A stretch of 5,583 bases of DNA from Desulfobacterales bacterium. GTDB lineage: Bacteria; Desulfobacterota; Desulfobulbia; Desulfobulbales; BM004. This document shows, piece by piece, positions 5,314 through 5,583 of this stretch (the stretch's first letter is position 1; each line of letters opens with the position of its first letter). A program made the translations under genes and the position numbers. Below the pieces are notes generated by a model that ran no database searches, was not told the origin of the DNA, and saw only the letters and a list, made by a program, of their open reading frames with translations. The DNA lies in assembly GCA_030621655.1 (NCBI GenBank), contig JAUXHH010000118.1:1-5583 (forward strand). The letters are read 5' to 3'.

Positions 5314-5583
5314 TCAATTTTTCCTTACCTGGTTCCGCCGCATACGAATATTCATCAGCAGGCCGATGCCGATAAGGGTCGTCAGCAGTGATGATCCGCC
5401 GTAGCTGAACAATGGCAGCGGGATGCCTACCACCGGCAGAAACCCCATGACCATGAGCAGGTTGATAACGGCCTGCCAGAAAATCAGAGAAACAATGCCG
5501 AAAGCCAGAAGCACGCCGAACTTGTCCCGGGAGGCCAGGCAGACATTGAGACCCCAGAGAATCATGAAAAAATAGATGGCCAG
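5314..5583 (-). CDS. rodA: RodA-type SEDS peptidoglycan glycosyltransferase, C-terminal 89 residues (start outside window)
   Basis: The minus-strand frame enters at the window edge and ends with TGA at 5316-5314. The 89 residues seen carry the SEDS C-terminal signature GFLPVVGIPLPLFSYGGSS (47-65), preceded by SRDKFG and a hydrophobic helix (about 22-46), with a last membrane helix (about 62-79) and a short basic tail (RMRRNQVRK) expected in the cytoplasm. Family knowledge: SEDS proteins polymerise glycan strands from lipid II with a partner class B PBP. RodA works with PBP2 and MreB in side-wall growth, FtsW with PBP3 in division. PVVGIPLP is more typical of RodA, whereas many FtsW proteins have LPTKGLTLP, so RodA is favoured but FtsW/SpoVE is not excluded from this fragment. 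Full-length RodA is about 370 residues. The gene converges with hemH across 102 bases in which I see no strong terminator, only a weak A+T stem near 5308-5323. Confidence 0.9.
   Translation of the reverse strand: MAIYFFMILWGLNVCLASRDKFGVLLAFGIVSLIFWQAVINLLMVMGFLPVVGIPLPLFSYGGSSLLTTLIGIGLLMNIRMRRNQVRKN

Noticed and set aside
5308..5323. A+T-only stem (GAAAAA / TTTTTC) between hemH and the rodA-like gene
   Set aside because: The arms are short and consist of A/T runs overlapping the rodA stop codon, so as a bidirectional terminator it would be very weak.
5304..5390. Plus-strand 28-codon frame starting MKKSIFPYLV
   Set aside because: It is antisense to the rodA C-terminus, has no ribosome binding site, and ends quickly; best seen as chance.
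1..5583. CRISPR arrays, tRNA or rRNA genes, insertion sequences, attachment sites
   Set aside because: Looked for on both strands: no regularly spaced direct repeats, no cloverleaf-like sequence with a TTCGA-type arm, no transposase or integrase motifs.

Overview
The window reads like a piece of a Gram-negative, anaerobic, mid-G+C chromosome, most likely a Desulfobacterota (former Deltaproteobacteria) relative. This is inferred from gene content: a NifX/NifB-domain protein paired with a ferredoxin-containing MinD-type ATPase (typical of sulfate reducers and other strict anaerobes), a full-length proofreading PolA, a ferrochelatase and a RodA-type SEDS protein. The species cannot be fixed from sequence alone.

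Layout. Positions 1-975 (minus strand) hold a two-gene unit: a NifX-like protein (487-975) followed 10 bases later by a MinD-superfamily P-loop ATPase with two [4Fe-4S] motifs (476 to the window edge, truncated). It is driven by a near-consensus sigma-70 promoter (TTGACA, 17 bp, TATAGT; 1043-1071), whose -10 box overlaps a 9-bp-arm inverted repeat (1020-1047) that looks like a repressor operator. Positions 976-1372 carry no convincing gene. Besides the promoter they contain two palindromic elements just downstream of polA (1270-1303 and 1315-1355). Positions 1373-4054 (minus) encode a complete 893-residue DNA polymerase I with all three enzymatic domains and their catalytic residues. Positions 4055-4230 form a divergent intergenic region with an extended -10 promoter for the gene on the plus strand and a terminator-like leader hairpin. 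Positions 4231-5211 (plus) encode a complete 326-residue ferrochelatase (HemH). Positions 5212-5313 separate two convergent genes and show no strong terminator. Positions 5314-5583 (minus) hold the C-terminal 89 residues of a RodA-type peptidoglycan polymerase that continues past the window.

How the genes relate. Only the NifX-like/ATPase pair looks like a functional module: a small metal-cluster-binding-type domain protein with a nucleotide-dependent iron-sulfur ATPase, tightly spaced and under one apparently repressible promoter. polA, hemH and rodA are housekeeping genes for DNA repair and replication, heme synthesis and cell shape, and they are neighbours without an evident shared pathway. 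No CRISPR array, insertion sequence, tRNA or rRNA was seen. The parts most worth a second look are the NifX/ATPase module with its promoter-operator and unusual Gly/Arg/Cys tail, the palindromes after polA, and the structured hemH leader. I did not find a convincing wholly new system.
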